A DNA stretch of 64,000 nucleotides from Neolewinella maritima (GTDB lineage Bacteria; Bacteroidota; Bacteroidia; Chitinophagales; Saprospiraceae): the NCBI RefSeq assembly GCF_923081025.1, contig NZ_CAKLPZ010000001.1, forward strand, positions 1,736,001-1,800,000, in the 5' to 3' direction. Shown piece after piece: positions 24,522 through 34,573 of the stretch. Both the position numbers and the translations under genes were made by a program. Every line of letters begins with the position of its first letter. The stretch's first letter is position 1. The notes beneath the pieces were generated by a model. That model did not search any database, had not been told where the DNA came from, and worked only from the letters and a program-made list of their open reading frames with translations.

Positions 24522-26240
24522 CTACTGGCCGTATTCAGTGGGCGCGGCCGCAGGTGCGAAGGGGGCTGGGCTACTGCAGCGTATGGCTTCCCGCGAAGTG
24601 GGGTGGAGAAACTCCAGGTAAGCGGCGTGCAGGTACAGACGGTCAGCGGCTTGTCCGTACAGATCGTCCCCAACGATGGAAGCGTTGAGTCCGTCCGGGT
24701 GTGCAGCGTGAACGCGCAGCTGGTGGGTACGTCCGGTGACCGGCCGAAAGTGCACTAGCGTGGTCGCTGCGTTGCGTGCGATTACCTCCCAGTGTGAGCG
24801 CGCGGCCTTGCCATGCGTGGTGCAGACGATCTGACGTGGCCGGTCCTCCAGGTCGCCGCGGAGGGGCAGATCGATGGTGCCGCTGTCACCCGCCACGGTA
24901 CCGGATAGTAGGGCTACGTAGCGTTTCTTGATCGATCGCTTGAAGAACTGTTGCTGTAGCTTTTTATGAGCTTCTTTCGTTTTAGCTAATAACAATAGGC
25001 CACTCGTCGACATATCCAACCGATGGACGATCAGCGGGCCGGTGGCATCCGGATAAGCACTACGTACGCGGCTGTAGACCGAGTCCTCGATGCGTTTACC
25101 GGGGACACTCAGGAGTTCGGCGGGTTTGTTGATGACGAGAACCGTGTCGTCTTCATAAATGGTAGTTATCACTTTGTGCTGTCCAGGATTTTCCAGAAGT
25201 GGATTGGGATCGGTGGGTAGACCCTGCAGCATATGTCCTAATATGGGTTCACATTTGCCCCGGCACGCAGGGTAGAAGAGGCCGTGCTTGCGGATGGCGG
25301 ACCCAGGCGATTCGCCCCACCAAAACTCCGCCAGTGCGACGGGGTGTAGGTCGTTGCGGTATGCGTACTGTAGCAACTTAGGGGCAGCGCATTCGCCCGC
25401 ACCGGCGGGAGGGGTGCCAAATATTGTCTCCTTAAAAATACTCCCCAAAGAACGGGTAGCGCCTGCGGCGTCGAGGAAGGTATACTGATCGAAAATGCGC
25501 GCCTGTAGCGTGGCAGAACGGTCAGCACGATGTGCGATCAAATGTGTTAATTTGGTACGGTACTCATCCAGAGTTTTCTGTTTTCGATCAACATGGATAT
25601 CCACGGCTTTCTTCATGCGCTTCAAGCCATAACTCTCACCAATACTCTCTTCCTTTAGGCGTATAGCGAGTTCATGTTGATCTACTAGTGGCCATGCGGA
25701 AGCCGCTACCCGTTGTGCCTTCCGACGCTGTTTACCATCCTTGACGCGCTGCCGTTCCTCGGCCAGTTCGGCAGTTAGTCGCGTGACTGTTTCTGTATAG
25801 TCGCGCTCGGCGGCCTGAAAGTCCTCCGAGCTACGCAGGGCTTCAATCTCTAGGGTGAGTTCATGGACACTAACTTCCCCCGCCCGGTAAAAGCCCTCCG
25901 GATCTAGCAGGTCGAAGACCGGGGGTACGAATCCCGGTAGGTGGTTGCTGTCCGCGAGTTTACCCGAGTAGGCAGCCAGGTAGCCCAGTTCCCCGCCATC
26001 TGTGCGGACGACCAGTACGCCAAACATCTTTCCCCGGCCACCGGAGGACTTCCCGCCGGGCGTCCCGAAGTCATGCTTCCATTCCGTCTGTACCTCGAGG
26101 TGGTTCTGAAGATCCGCAGCAGCGGCCAGCGCCAGTGGGTCCGGCCGGTAGTAGAACGGATAGGTGAAACGGGGTGGGGGAGTGAGTCCGACTGCATCAG
26201 CCGGCAGCGTATGCAGGTAAGGACTAAGGGGGCTAGACAT
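24522..26240 (-). CDS. Large RluA-family pseudouridine synthase
   Basis: 572 residues. The C-terminal domain, from about residue 360, is a canonical RluA catalytic domain: VLVINKPAELLSVPG, VHRLDMSTSGLLLLAKT with the nucleophilic Asp, and RPVTGRTHQLRVH. It isomerises uridine in rRNA or tRNA. The first 350 residues are an extension with two long charged stretches (DFQAAERDYTETVTR and RLKEESIGESYGLKRM regions, coiled-coil-like) and a Cys pair (CRGKCEP). Long RluA proteins of this type occur in several bacteria; target unknown. A second, short RluA lies at 60464-61162. An exact -7 box is 5 bases before the ATG. Confidence 0.9.
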   Translation of the reverse strand: MSSPLSPYLHTLPADAVGLTPPPRFTYPFYYRPDPLALAAAADLQNHLEVQTEWKHDFGTPGGKSSGGRGKMFGVLVVRTDGGELGYLAAYSGKLADSNHLPGFVPPVFDLLDPEGFYRAGEVSVHELTLEIEALRSSEDFQAAERDYTETVTRLTAELAEERQRVKDGKQRRKAQRVAASAWPLVDQHELAIRLKEESIGESYGLKRMKKAVDIHVDRKQKTLDEYRTKLTHLIAHRADRSATLQARIFDQYTFLDAAGATRSLGSIFKETIFGTPPAGAGECAAPKLLQYAYRNDLHPVALAEFWWGESPGSAIRKHGLFYPACRGKCEPILGHMLQGLPTDPNPLLENPGQHKVITTIYEDDTVLVINKPAELLSVPGKRIEDSVYSRVRSAYPDATGPLIVHRLDMSTSGLLLLAKTKEAHKKLQQQFFKRSIKKRYVALLSGTVAGDSGTIDLPLRGDLEDRPRQIVCTTHGKAARSHWEVIARNAATTLVHFRPVTGRTHQLRVHAAHPDGLNASIVGDDLYGQAADRLYLHAAYLEFLHPTSREAIRCSSPAPFAPAAAPTEYGQ

Positions 26241-26245
26241 TGCCG

Positions 26246-26253
26246 CAAAGGTA
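26246..26253 (-). promoter_or_regulatory. -7 box 5 bases from the large rluA start
   Basis: Minus-strand TACCTTTG (26253-26246), exact consensus, five bases before the ATG at 26240. The gene probably has its own promoter rather than depending on the upstream SusCD operon, and a leaderless or near-leaderless message. Confidence 0.5.
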
Positions 26254-26262
26254 AGTTGCCCG

Positions 26263-27945
26263 TTAGGCTATCCGCTGGTAGTAGACGATAGCTGCTAGGA
26301 CGCAACACGCCAGAATGATCAGTACCACCGGCGAGCGCCACGTGTTTGCGGACTCCGCAGCGCGAACCTCCTCGGTGATAGTTAGTACTTGGTTGACGGC
26401 CTGATTAACTAGTAGCTGCTCGTGGCCACCATTCCAGCTCACTAGCACGGAGTCGACCCGGTCGACGTCGCCAAGTCCGAAGTGCAGGATGCGAGAGTTT
26501 TGGGATACGTGACTACTTCCGCCGCCGTCCACTTCCCTCAGCATCCGGCGGCCGCGCGAAAATAGTGTGACGCGGGAGCCAATTCCGCTTGCTTCAGCCT
26601 GAGTACCCTGTAGACGCACCTTTAGCCAGTTACCTTTGGTGGCGTCGTTGCGCCAGAGTCTGGTGATGGAGGGCACCGGATAATCCTTCACCGCGCCCTG
26701 ACAAACGGCCAGGACATCTAGATCGCCATCATTCTCCAGATCGAAGACAACCGAACCGCGCCCGATGCCGTAGTCCCCAACACCGGCGGCGCGCGCCCGC
26801 TCCTGAAACTGTCCGCCCTGATTCTCGAAGTAAAAGTTGGCCATGGGTACGCAGTTGGGATTCAGATCCCCATTGGAGACAAATAAATCTTCGTCACCAT
26901 CGTGATCGAAATCGGCGAAGTTGGCGCCCCAGCTGATGCTTACGTAGTGCATTCCCCGCTCCTTAGCTTCATCGATGAAGCCCTGCTCCGGCCCCTGGGC
27001 TACCATGAGCCGGTTGAGTTTGATATTCGTGACGTAGTAGTCGAGCAGGCCGTCGCCGTTCACGTCTCCCCGTGCGGATCCCATGGCGTTGATGCGTAAG
27101 TCCATGCCTTCTGCTTCAGCCACATCAGTGAAGTGCTGCCTGGGGTAGTCATTTCGTAGCAGCAGATCGGGCGTAGCTTTGTAGCCGAAGTCGTGGTTGA
27201 CCAGCAGATCCTGGTCTCCGTCGTTGTCGTAATCGGTGAACAGGCCCCCGAAGCCAAATCCCCGGTGCGATAGTCCGTAATCGTCGTAAACATCGATGAA
27301 GCGTTTGCCACCGTCGTTCAGCAAAAGATATCCCTTAGCGGTCTGGGTAGCTCCTACGATGGTGGCGTCACTAATGTGGTCCAGCGTCTCGGCGTAGCCT
27401 ACGAAGTAGTTGCCTACGTATACGTCCGGCCAGCCATCGTTATTGAAATCGCCGAAGCTAGCACCAGTGCTGAAGGAGTAGAGCGGTCGCAAACCCCAAG
27501 CGTCGGTAGCATCCTCAAAGGTGCCATTCTCTCGCCCCAGCAGCAGAAGATTACGCGCCCGGGGAATGATCTGCAGGCTATCCCGCGAGGTGATCGTGGT
27601 GATAAACAGATCCTGCAGCCCGTCGCGGTTTACATCGGCACTCACAACGCCCTGGGTGACGAAGTGCCGGGTGATCTCCAGACCGGCCGTAGCGGATACA
27701 TCGGTCAGGGTGCCGTCCCCGTTGTTGCGTAGCAGTTGGTCGTCATTAAGTCCGCCGGTGACGTACACATCCTCGTAGCCGTCGTTATTGTAGTCCAGCA
27801 CGCAGGCCCCACCACCAAACAGACCCTCGTGGACCCGGTACTGGTGTACTAAGCCTGCCGTGTCGGTGATATCGGTAAACTGTGACTGCGTGAGGACCTG
27901 TACCGAGAGAAGTAGCCCACCGATCACTAGCATTAATTTCGCCAC
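26263..27945 (-). CDS. FG-GAP/ASPIC-UnbV (CRTAC1-like) surface protein
   Basis: 560 residues. Signal peptide, then repeated calcium-binding FG-GAP/VCBS blades (DYNNDGYEDVYV, DVNRDGLQDLF, DFNNDGWPDVYV, DYDNDGDQDLLV, DVNGDGLLDYYV, DFDHDGDEDLFV, DLENDGDLDVL) forming a predicted beta-propeller. An ASPIC/UnbV domain (about 455-525, SWNGGHEQLLVNQAVNQVL) follows, then a C-terminal hydrophobic helix (about 535-556) that could anchor it in a membrane. The start overlaps the preceding haloperoxidase gene by 13 bases. Probably binds or handles extracellular substrate for the SusCD system; exact role unknown. Confidence 0.9.
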   Translation of the reverse strand: MAKLMLVIGGLLLSVQVLTQSQFTDITDTAGLVHQYRVHEGLFGGGACVLDYNNDGYEDVYVTGGLNDDQLLRNNGDGTLTDVSATAGLEITRHFVTQGVVSADVNRDGLQDLFITTITSRDSLQIIPRARNLLLLGRENGTFEDATDAWGLRPLYSFSTGASFGDFNNDGWPDVYVGNYFVGYAETLDHISDATIVGATQTAKGYLLLNDGGKRFIDVYDDYGLSHRGFGFGGLFTDYDNDGDQDLLVNHDFGYKATPDLLLRNDYPRQHFTDVAEAEGMDLRINAMGSARGDVNGDGLLDYYVTNIKLNRLMVAQGPEQGFIDEAKERGMHYVSISWGANFADFDHDGDEDLFVSNGDLNPNCVPMANFYFENQGGQFQERARAAGVGDYGIGRGSVVFDLENDGDLDVLAVCQGAVKDYPVPSITRLWRNDATKGNWLKVRLQGTQAEASGIGSRVTLFSRGRRMLREVDGGGSSHVSQNSRILHFGLGDVDRVDSVLVSWNGGHEQLLVNQAVNQVLTITEEVRAAESANTWRSPVVLIILACCVLAAIVYYQRIA

Positions 27946-29297
27946 CGTAATGCATTGACGTGCTGACCGATACGCGCGCCTTCCTCCAGTCCGCGTTGGT
28001 TATCCTGCGGGGTATGAATACCACCGTAAAAGCGGGAGTCGGCTACTTCCTGCGCTAGCTCGCTGAACCGGGTGTAGGTTCGGATGCGGAAGTCCACCTT
28101 ACGTAATTTATCGGGCTCCCGTCCCAAGTGAGCTTCATCCGCGAGCACGTGCTCGTCGCCGTGTAGGTCCAGTAGCACCTCAGCGGCCGCAGCAGCTTGC
28201 ACAGCGTGGCCAGAGGGGAAAGCAGGGAAGGGGGGATCCGGCCAGAACGATTCCCAGTCCGGATCAATGTAGGTGGGAATGAATGTATTGGGCCGCTCAG
28301 AGAACACCTCGAACTTCCACTTCCAGCAGTTGATGAAGGCGTCCGCAACGGCCATACCGGTTCGCGCTAGTGTCTCGGCGCAGTCCAGCATAGCGGCTTC
28401 CTCCTGTTGTAGCAGTACCGTAGCGATATAGTACGAATGCCCGGGGGGCGTGAAGGTGTCGTCGGGATCATCCCCCCACCAGAGCGCGGCTTCCTTCTCA
28501 GCCTGAGTCAGGCTGCGTTCCTTCTCGTATACCGCCAGGAACTCCTCGTAGTAGGGCGAGCCCGGTACGGTATCGTAGGGAATAAAGTCCGGAGCCGGCA
28601 GCCCGTAATTGGCCGGCACGAACGGACGGTTCGTCCCCCAGTCGGGATGCAGGGGGTGGTGAGAGAATGACTGGGCGTACAGCGGAGGTTGCCACCCACC
28701 GGGTCGGTCGGGTAGCTGTAGTTCTTTATCAAAATTGCGGAGGTAGGCGCGGTGCCCTCCGTCGCTTTTGGACCATTCGTAAATAAGCCGGGCGATCTGC
28801 CGTCCGTAGGCCACTGAAGGATCGGTCGATGGTATAGTGCGCGCTCCACTACGGGCGCGGTATACCCGCTCTTCTAGGCTGTCGATGCGCAGCATATTAT
28901 CCGGCGCAGTCTGCTGGTAGAGCTTACGCAGTATTTCGGCCTGCCCGGCACTCAACACCACGGGCCAATCGTAGTCTACCGTAGCGTCCGGCAGCGGTAG
29001 GTAGGTCAGACCGCTCAGCTGACCGACCAGTGAGTTGCGACTGGAATCGCTGTGTACCACCGATTCATACATCGTCAGTCCCAGGTAGCCAAAGCAGCGC
29101 GATGCGTAGGTCGGTGAGTTGGCCGGGGTATCCTTCGTAATGTCCAGACTTAGCTTCGCCCAGGCCAGGGCCACTTCGCTATCGGTGTAGCGCGGTCGAT
29201 CACACGCCTGGGTGAGGAGCGCGATTGGCAGCACTATCAGCAGTACGGTGTGCCGGTAGTACGTCAGGAAGCGCGGAGTGAAGTCATAGAGCATCAC
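27933..29297 (-). CDS. Vanadium-dependent haloperoxidase / PAP2-type phosphatase, secreted
   Basis: 454 residues. All three conserved active-site blocks are intact: KX6RP starting at K328 (KFEVFSERP), PSGH with H364 (AFPSGHAVQ), and SRX5HX3D with H428 (SRFYGGIHTPQD). These bind vanadate in haloperoxidases or phosphate in acid phosphatases, and sequence alone does not settle which. The N terminus has a hydrophobic segment ending at C32 (LTQAC), a weak lipobox, so it is probably an exported lipoprotein. It overlaps the upstream FG-GAP gene by 14 bases and the downstream one by 13, so all three proteins are probably made in fixed ratio. Confidence 0.9.
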   Translation of the reverse strand: MMLYDFTPRFLTYYRHTVLLIVLPIALLTQACDRPRYTDSEVALAWAKLSLDITKDTPANSPTYASRCFGYLGLTMYESVVHSDSSRNSLVGQLSGLTYLPLPDATVDYDWPVVLSAGQAEILRKLYQQTAPDNMLRIDSLEERVYRARSGARTIPSTDPSVAYGRQIARLIYEWSKSDGGHRAYLRNFDKELQLPDRPGGWQPPLYAQSFSHHPLHPDWGTNRPFVPANYGLPAPDFIPYDTVPGSPYYEEFLAVYEKERSLTQAEKEAALWWGDDPDDTFTPPGHSYYIATVLLQQEEAAMLDCAETLARTGMAVADAFINCWKWKFEVFSERPNTFIPTYIDPDWESFWPDPPFPAFPSGHAVQAAAAAEVLLDLHGDEHVLADEAHLGREPDKLRKVDFRIRTYTRFSELAQEVADSRFYGGIHTPQDNQRGLEEGARIGQHVNALRWRN

Positions 29298-32200
29298 TAG
29301 GTAATGTATAGCTTACTGTGGACTCACCGGTCCGCCCGAACAGCCATTGTGTCCCGATAAAGTCGATACTTCGTACATCTCCCCGCAGGTGCAGACCGGC
29401 AGCCTCCTGCGGTACATAGTCGAATACGCCATCTCCTCGTCCAAGCAGCAGCGTGCCAGCATTGGACTGACTCGGACCGCTGCGAAGTTTGGTGCCGGAC
29501 TCATTACCGGCGAGTACAAGATCTATTAGTCCATCCCGATTCACGTCCGCTGATGCGATAGCGTGCACAGGTGCATACTGTACTTCCGGGGGTAAGGGAG
29601 CGGAGCGGAACGTAGCATCGGCCTGACGCAGAAACAAGCTACTGCGAAGCTCGGTAGTACGGAAGGGTGTAGACTGATTGCCGACTCGGTCCATGACGTC
29701 CGCCTGTGTAGCGGTGGCGTAGGAAGCGTAATTCGGGTATTCACGGCGCAACCCACTTAGCTGCCCCAGCAGTTCCTCGCGGGTAGCGTCTGGATAACTG
29801 ACCCCGTCCGTGTAGGCAAACAGTAGGGGATCGACCGCGCCATTTCCGTCCAGGTCCTCAGCAAATAGCTCCAGCGGGGCAGTTGGACTGGCCTGGTAAA
29901 GGGTATTCGTCCCCTCGTTTCCAGCGATCAGGTCTAGCCTTCCATCTCCGGTCAGGTCAGCCAGGTGAAGGGTGTACCACCAGCCGTTGGCCGCTTCGGT
30001 GAAATACGTCGAAGTGACCTGTTGTACGTCGTCTCCCAGAACACTAAGGACAGTAATGGGCATCCACTCCCCGCATACGATCAATTCCGGCTGCTCGTCA
30101 CTATCGAGATCCGCCCAGATCGCGTCACGGACGATCCCCTGCCCCAGTAGGTTATCGGGTAATAAGACTTCGCTAAACGTACCGTCCGCCTGCTGTTGCA
30201 GCAGGTAACTATCGGCCGTCTGTGGGTAAGCTCCGGGCACCACGCCACCGCCTACGAATATGGTGTTCCTGCCATCAGCGGCTACAAAGCCTGCAACCGT
30301 ACTGCCTGGAGTGAGTCGCTGGGGCAGCAGGTCGGCGGCCGCGGTAAACACTCCTTGCCCATTGTTTAGCCATATTACGTCTTGAAACGATGAGTCGGTA
30401 CGTTCGTAGGTGTGGTATCCGCCGTGAGCTTCGTAGATGTCCTGGTCTCCGTCGCCATCTACATCCAGCGCTAGCAGACTGGTGACAACACCCATGGATC
30501 GGTCGCCGAGCAGTTGGGAGGTAGACATGGTGCCCGCCGGTAGTTGAGCGAACCACTGAGAAGGCTGCTGTCCGTCACTTCCTACGACGTAATCCAAGCG
30601 GCCGTCTCCATCGAGATCCGCCACTACGGTCACCGGCCCAATACGCGAAAGCTGTCGGGGCAGCAGGGCCTGCCGGTCTAGATCGTCTACCGCAGGCATG
30701 CGATGTACGTAGCTCAACGTGGCTGGACTAGCTTTGAATAGCGGGTCAGCGGGTCTGTCTGCCTTGCCATTAGGGGTCCGCGCATCCCGGTAATTCAGCG
30801 TGAAGCGTTGATCAACTGGGACGTCCGTTATTTCTTGCGTGCTGCCATCCGGCCAGCGGACCGTGATCTTTTGCACTATTCTGTTCTCATTAGTTTGACC
30901 ATCCGTTCCCAGACCAAAGTGTAGGGTAGTAGGACCGGAAGACAGGTACCCCCGGTTAGGGTAAAGGACCTGTACCTGTTGTGTATCAGCCGTTAGCACC
31001 GTCACATGTGTACCGATACTAGAAGGGTTAGCGGGTGGACCGGCAAGGTCGATCTGTACGTAAGACGTACCCGAACTCGTATTGCGATACAGCAGGGCGG
31101 GGGCGTTTACAGTGTTAGTCACCAGGTCGAGGTCACCATCGTTATCCAGGTCTACCGCTACGGCTCCATTGCTATTGGAGGGGCGGTCCAGTCCCCATTC
31201 CGCCGTGACATCCTCAAATTTGCTACCGGTCAGATTCTTATACATCCGGTTACTGAGGTCGGACGAGGGCATTTCGTGAAGTAGTTCGAGTACATCGCTG
31301 CGCTGTAGACGGCCCTTGTCGGCGACAAAATCGTTCATGTACTTTATGAAGTCCTGGTTGGTGTAGTCTCTCAGGTAGCCGTTGGTTACGTGTAGGTCTT
31401 TCCAGCCGTCGTTGTCGAAATCTGCCAGCAGAGCAGACCAGCTCCAGTCCGTCGTAGCAATCCCCAGGTGTTGACCGATCTCTGCGTAAGCGCCTTCCCC
31501 CCGATTGAGGTGTAGCATATTGCGCATCGTCTGGGGAGCAAAGCCGCTGGCGGCATTGAGCGCGTGACGGGGCCTGTTATCATCCGCCATCAGAAGTTTG
31601 CGTCGCTGGTTGTCAGCCGGTAGCATATCCAGGGTATACAGATCGACTAGCCCATCATTATTAATATCCGCGGCGTCGCTACCCATCGAGAAGTGACTGC
31701 TCTGGCCCAGGCGATCCACCAGTTCATCGCGGAACGTGCCGTCCCCCTGGTTGATGTACAGATAGTCGGGTACTTCGTAGTCGTTGGACACATAGATATC
31801 GGGAAGCCCGTCCTGATTGAAATCCTCTAGGGCTATGCCAAGTCCGTAGCTGAGCGCGGACCCATTGATGCCCGTCTGTTCCGTCACGTCGGTGAAAACC
31901 TGCTCGTCGTTCCGGTAGAGTCGTAGTCCGCGATCGACATCGGGCTGGGCCAGTAACTGCCGCGTCTTCTCGACGTTGAGGATGGGGAGCGACTTTGGGT
32001 TATGGTTAAGTAACAGCGCATCCAGGTCCGTATCACCGTCGAAATCAAAGAAGTACGCCTGGTTGGTGAACGCCGGGCTGTCGAGCCCGTAAGTAGCCGC
32101 CTGCTCGCTAAAGTGAGGTACGCCTTCCGCGTCCGAGCCCTCATTGATGAATAATTGGTTACGCCGTTTGTCGGGAGGCAGCATGCCGGAATACGACAGG

Positions 32201-32637
32201 TAGATATCGGGCCGCCCGTCCGTATTGATGTCGACAATACTCACCCCGGTCTGCCAGGGGCCCGGCCGACCGGAAACACCACTTCTCTCGGTGACCTCCT
32301 CGAAGCGCCAATCCCCACGATTGAGGTAGAGCGCGTTTGCACTCATATTCGCCGTGAAGTACAGATCTGCCAGACCGTCCCCATTAAAGTCAGCCGTGGC
32401 TACACCACCACCGTTGTAGAAGTACTCGTACACCAGGATATTGGTGTTTGGACCTTCGGTAAGCACGTTAGCGAAGTCGATACCCGTGGTGGTACCGTCT
32501 AATTCCACAAAGCGTGCTTGCCGCAGCTGCTGAACTTCTGACGTAGCGGTGGGCCCCGGACGCTTCGAGTCCAGTGGCTCCGATCCACACGCGGTGAGCG
32601 CGATCAGTACTGCTGCTGCGATACCCCAGTTGCCCAT
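29284..32637 (-). CDS. Large FG-GAP/ASPIC-UnbV lipoprotein
   Basis: 1117 residues. Lipoprotein signal with lipobox LTAC (C17). Two blocks of FG-GAP/VCBS repeats: the first (about 70-480; DFNGDGLADLYF, DINTDGRPDIYL, DFDGDTDLDALL, DFNQDGLPDIYV, DINNDGLVDLYT, DFDNDGWKDLHV, DLDNDGDLDLVT) leads to an ASPIC/UnbV domain at about 510-590. The second block (about 640-1090; DLDGDGRLDYVV, DVDGDGDQDIYE, DLTGDGRLDLIA, DVNRDGLIDLVL) follows. It is about twice the size of the other FG-GAP protein in the operon, with the extra propeller at the C terminus. Located 32 bases after susD. Proteins of this type are frequent SusCD partners in marine Bacteroidota; their ligands are unproven. Confidence 0.92.
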   Translation of the reverse strand: MGNWGIAAAVLIALTACGSEPLDSKRPGPTATSEVQQLRQARFVELDGTTTGIDFANVLTEGPNTNILVYEYFYNGGGVATADFNGDGLADLYFTANMSANALYLNRGDWRFEEVTERSGVSGRPGPWQTGVSIVDINTDGRPDIYLSYSGMLPPDKRRNQLFINEGSDAEGVPHFSEQAATYGLDSPAFTNQAYFFDFDGDTDLDALLLNHNPKSLPILNVEKTRQLLAQPDVDRGLRLYRNDEQVFTDVTEQTGINGSALSYGLGIALEDFNQDGLPDIYVSNDYEVPDYLYINQGDGTFRDELVDRLGQSSHFSMGSDAADINNDGLVDLYTLDMLPADNQRRKLLMADDNRPRHALNAASGFAPQTMRNMLHLNRGEGAYAEIGQHLGIATTDWSWSALLADFDNDGWKDLHVTNGYLRDYTNQDFIKYMNDFVADKGRLQRSDVLELLHEMPSSDLSNRMYKNLTGSKFEDVTAEWGLDRPSNSNGAVAVDLDNDGDLDLVTNTVNAPALLYRNTSSGTSYVQIDLAGPPANPSSIGTHVTVLTADTQQVQVLYPNRGYLSSGPTTLHFGLGTDGQTNENRIVQKITVRWPDGSTQEITDVPVDQRFTLNYRDARTPNGKADRPADPLFKASPATLSYVHRMPAVDDLDRQALLPRQLSRIGPVTVVADLDGDGRLDYVVGSDGQQPSQWFAQLPAGTMSTSQLLGDRSMGVVTSLLALDVDGDGDQDIYEAHGGYHTYERTDSSFQDVIWLNNGQGVFTAAADLLPQRLTPGSTVAGFVAADGRNTIFVGGGVVPGAYPQTADSYLLQQQADGTFSEVLLPDNLLGQGIVRDAIWADLDSDEQPELIVCGEWMPITVLSVLGDDVQQVTSTYFTEAANGWWYTLHLADLTGDGRLDLIAGNEGTNTLYQASPTAPLELFAEDLDGNGAVDPLLFAYTDGVSYPDATREELLGQLSGLRREYPNYASYATATQADVMDRVGNQSTPFRTTELRSSLFLRQADATFRSAPLPPEVQYAPVHAIASADVNRDGLIDLVLAGNESGTKLRSGPSQSNAGTLLLGRGDGVFDYVPQEAAGLHLRGDVRSIDFIGTQWLFGRTGESTVSYTLPSDAL

Positions 32638-32669
32638 ATACCCTCGGTGGCTACCCCTACGTCTGCCGA

Positions 32670-34562
32670 TTAAAAGCCTGGATTTTGTACCAGTGCTTCG
32701 TTCCGGTTGATCTCGTCACGGGTGATTGCACGGAAGTACATTTTATCTACCCAGGTGCGGCTTTCATTCTCGGTGTTCTCCGCTACGGTATACGTATAGT
32801 CATATACCGCGGGATCGTATTTGTAGGGTACGTGGGGTTGCTGACCGGGCTTGAGGTTAGCCCGAATATCGATGGTCTCGATCAGCTCTCCCTGTGTTTC
32901 CTCGGCGATGAGCCAGCGGCGCACGTCGTGGTAGCGCTGCTCCTCGTAGGCCATCTCGATCCGGCGCTCGTTGCGGTAGCGGTCACGTAATGCATCACCG
33001 GAATCGGTGATCGCCGGCATACCCACCCGGTAGCGGATCTGATTTAGCCAAGCGCGGGCCTCCTCTTCCTCGCCGAGTTCGATACTGGCTTCTACATAGT
33101 TCAGTACCAGCTCGGTGTAGCGAATGAAGGGCCAGGGAATGACCTGGGCACTGGACTGATTGTCCTTCAGTGCAGGATCGGGATCGATAAACTTACGCAC
33201 GTAGTAGTGCGTACGGCTGCCGTTCCAGTTCTCTACGGGACTCTCCCGCGTATCGACTCCGGGGATAGTACCGCCGCTGCCATCATCGTAGTAGCCGGTC
33301 TGGATCTCGTCGTAGGGTTCGATACCCTCCACATCGCTGGGCCGGGGTTTCCAGCCGGAGCCATCGTACATGACGCTGACATAGAAGCGCGGATCGCGGT
33401 CTTCGTAGGGGGAGGCGGCCAACTCATTATTACTCCAGTCGAAGCTAGAGCCGTCCATCATTTCGTAGTCGTCGACTAACTGCTGAATGGGTGTATTGCC
33501 CGCCCAGTTATGGTAGCCATTCGGACCATTATTGATACCGAAGTGAATGGGCCCGAGGGGCCAGTTGCTCTCTTCCGTGTACAGGGGTGTAGCCGTACGC
33601 TGCAGGATCAGTTCGACCGCGGCGGCCGCATCCCCCACACTGCTTCCACCTCCCATAGCAATGGACAGGTAGTTCTGTCTGCCCTGCTCCGCGGATACGG
33701 GTTCGGTCAGTCCCATTTTGTAGCCGGTGCCGGCGTCCAGACCGGCCCGAGCTGCATCCCGGGCAGCCTGCCAGCGGGCCGTACGATCGCCCCCGGGGTA
33801 GGCAATAACGTCGAGGTGGGGGTAATTGGCCAGCGTAGACGAAGCCGCCGCGGCCGTGGGGCCATGGTGTAGATCGCTGGCGGCGTACAGCAGGATACGG
33901 CTCTTCAGGGCCAATGCACTGAGCTGCGAGGCGCGCCCGGGTGTTTCCCCCTTACCCTCCAGGAGGCGGGTAGCCTCATCCAGATCCGCAACGATGAAAT
34001 TCACCGTCTCTTCCCACGTAGCGCGGGGTACGGAATAATCCTCGTTCAGCCCGTACGGCCGGTCCACCAGGGGTACACCACCGTAGAAGCGAGCGAGCTG
34101 GTGGTAATAGTAGGCGCGTAGGAAATGTGCCTCCCCCAGCAGCCGGTCCCGCAGTTCGGGATTATCGAAGGTGGATTCAGGTAGTTCCTGTAGGGCAGTG
34201 TTCGCCTGCCGGATGGCCAGATACATATTATCCCACTGGTAGGTAGGACTCATCCAGCCGGTATTGGTAGGGTCCTCCGTGCCTTCCGTGAAGGTATTGA
34301 TGTTACGGCCGGCGTGGGTGAACATCGCCTCGTCCGTGATGGAGGCCAGCATCTGCTCCTCGAACCCACCGTAGCCCAGGAAGGAATACACATTGAAAAT
34401 GAAGGCTTCGGACAGGGCGGCATCCGCCCAGGTAGCCTCGCTTGAAATGCTGTCCAACGGCTCCGTATTCAGGAAGTCGGTGTCGCAGGCAGAGATTAGC
34501 AGAACCGTAAGAAAGGCGATTCCGGAAAGGACCCGCGAAGCACGGTGATGTAGATAGTTCAT
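32670..34562 (-). CDS. SusD/RagB-family nutrient-binding lipoprotein
   Basis: 630 residues. Lipoprotein signal ending in LISAC (C26), then the SusD opening DTDFLNTEPLDSISSEATW. The TPR-like helical scaffold motif AYYYHQLARFYGGVPLV and the C-terminal SusD block YRNERRIEMAYEEQRYHDVRRW are clear. It forms the surface lid over the SusC barrel and binds the imported ligand. It lies 11 bases after susC. No glycoside hydrolase or polysaccharide lyase is present in the locus, so the ligand may not be a polysaccharide. Confidence 0.96.
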   Translation of the reverse strand: MNYLHHRASRVLSGIAFLTVLLISACDTDFLNTEPLDSISSEATWADAALSEAFIFNVYSFLGYGGFEEQMLASITDEAMFTHAGRNINTFTEGTEDPTNTGWMSPTYQWDNMYLAIRQANTALQELPESTFDNPELRDRLLGEAHFLRAYYYHQLARFYGGVPLVDRPYGLNEDYSVPRATWEETVNFIVADLDEATRLLEGKGETPGRASQLSALALKSRILLYAASDLHHGPTAAAASSTLANYPHLDVIAYPGGDRTARWQAARDAARAGLDAGTGYKMGLTEPVSAEQGRQNYLSIAMGGGSSVGDAAAAVELILQRTATPLYTEESNWPLGPIHFGINNGPNGYHNWAGNTPIQQLVDDYEMMDGSSFDWSNNELAASPYEDRDPRFYVSVMYDGSGWKPRPSDVEGIEPYDEIQTGYYDDGSGGTIPGVDTRESPVENWNGSRTHYYVRKFIDPDPALKDNQSSAQVIPWPFIRYTELVLNYVEASIELGEEEEARAWLNQIRYRVGMPAITDSGDALRDRYRNERRIEMAYEEQRYHDVRRWLIAEETQGELIETIDIRANLKPGQQPHVPYKYDPAVYDYTYTVAENTENESRTWVDKMYFRAITRDEINRNEALVQNPGF

Positions 34563-34573
34563 GATCGAGCGGA

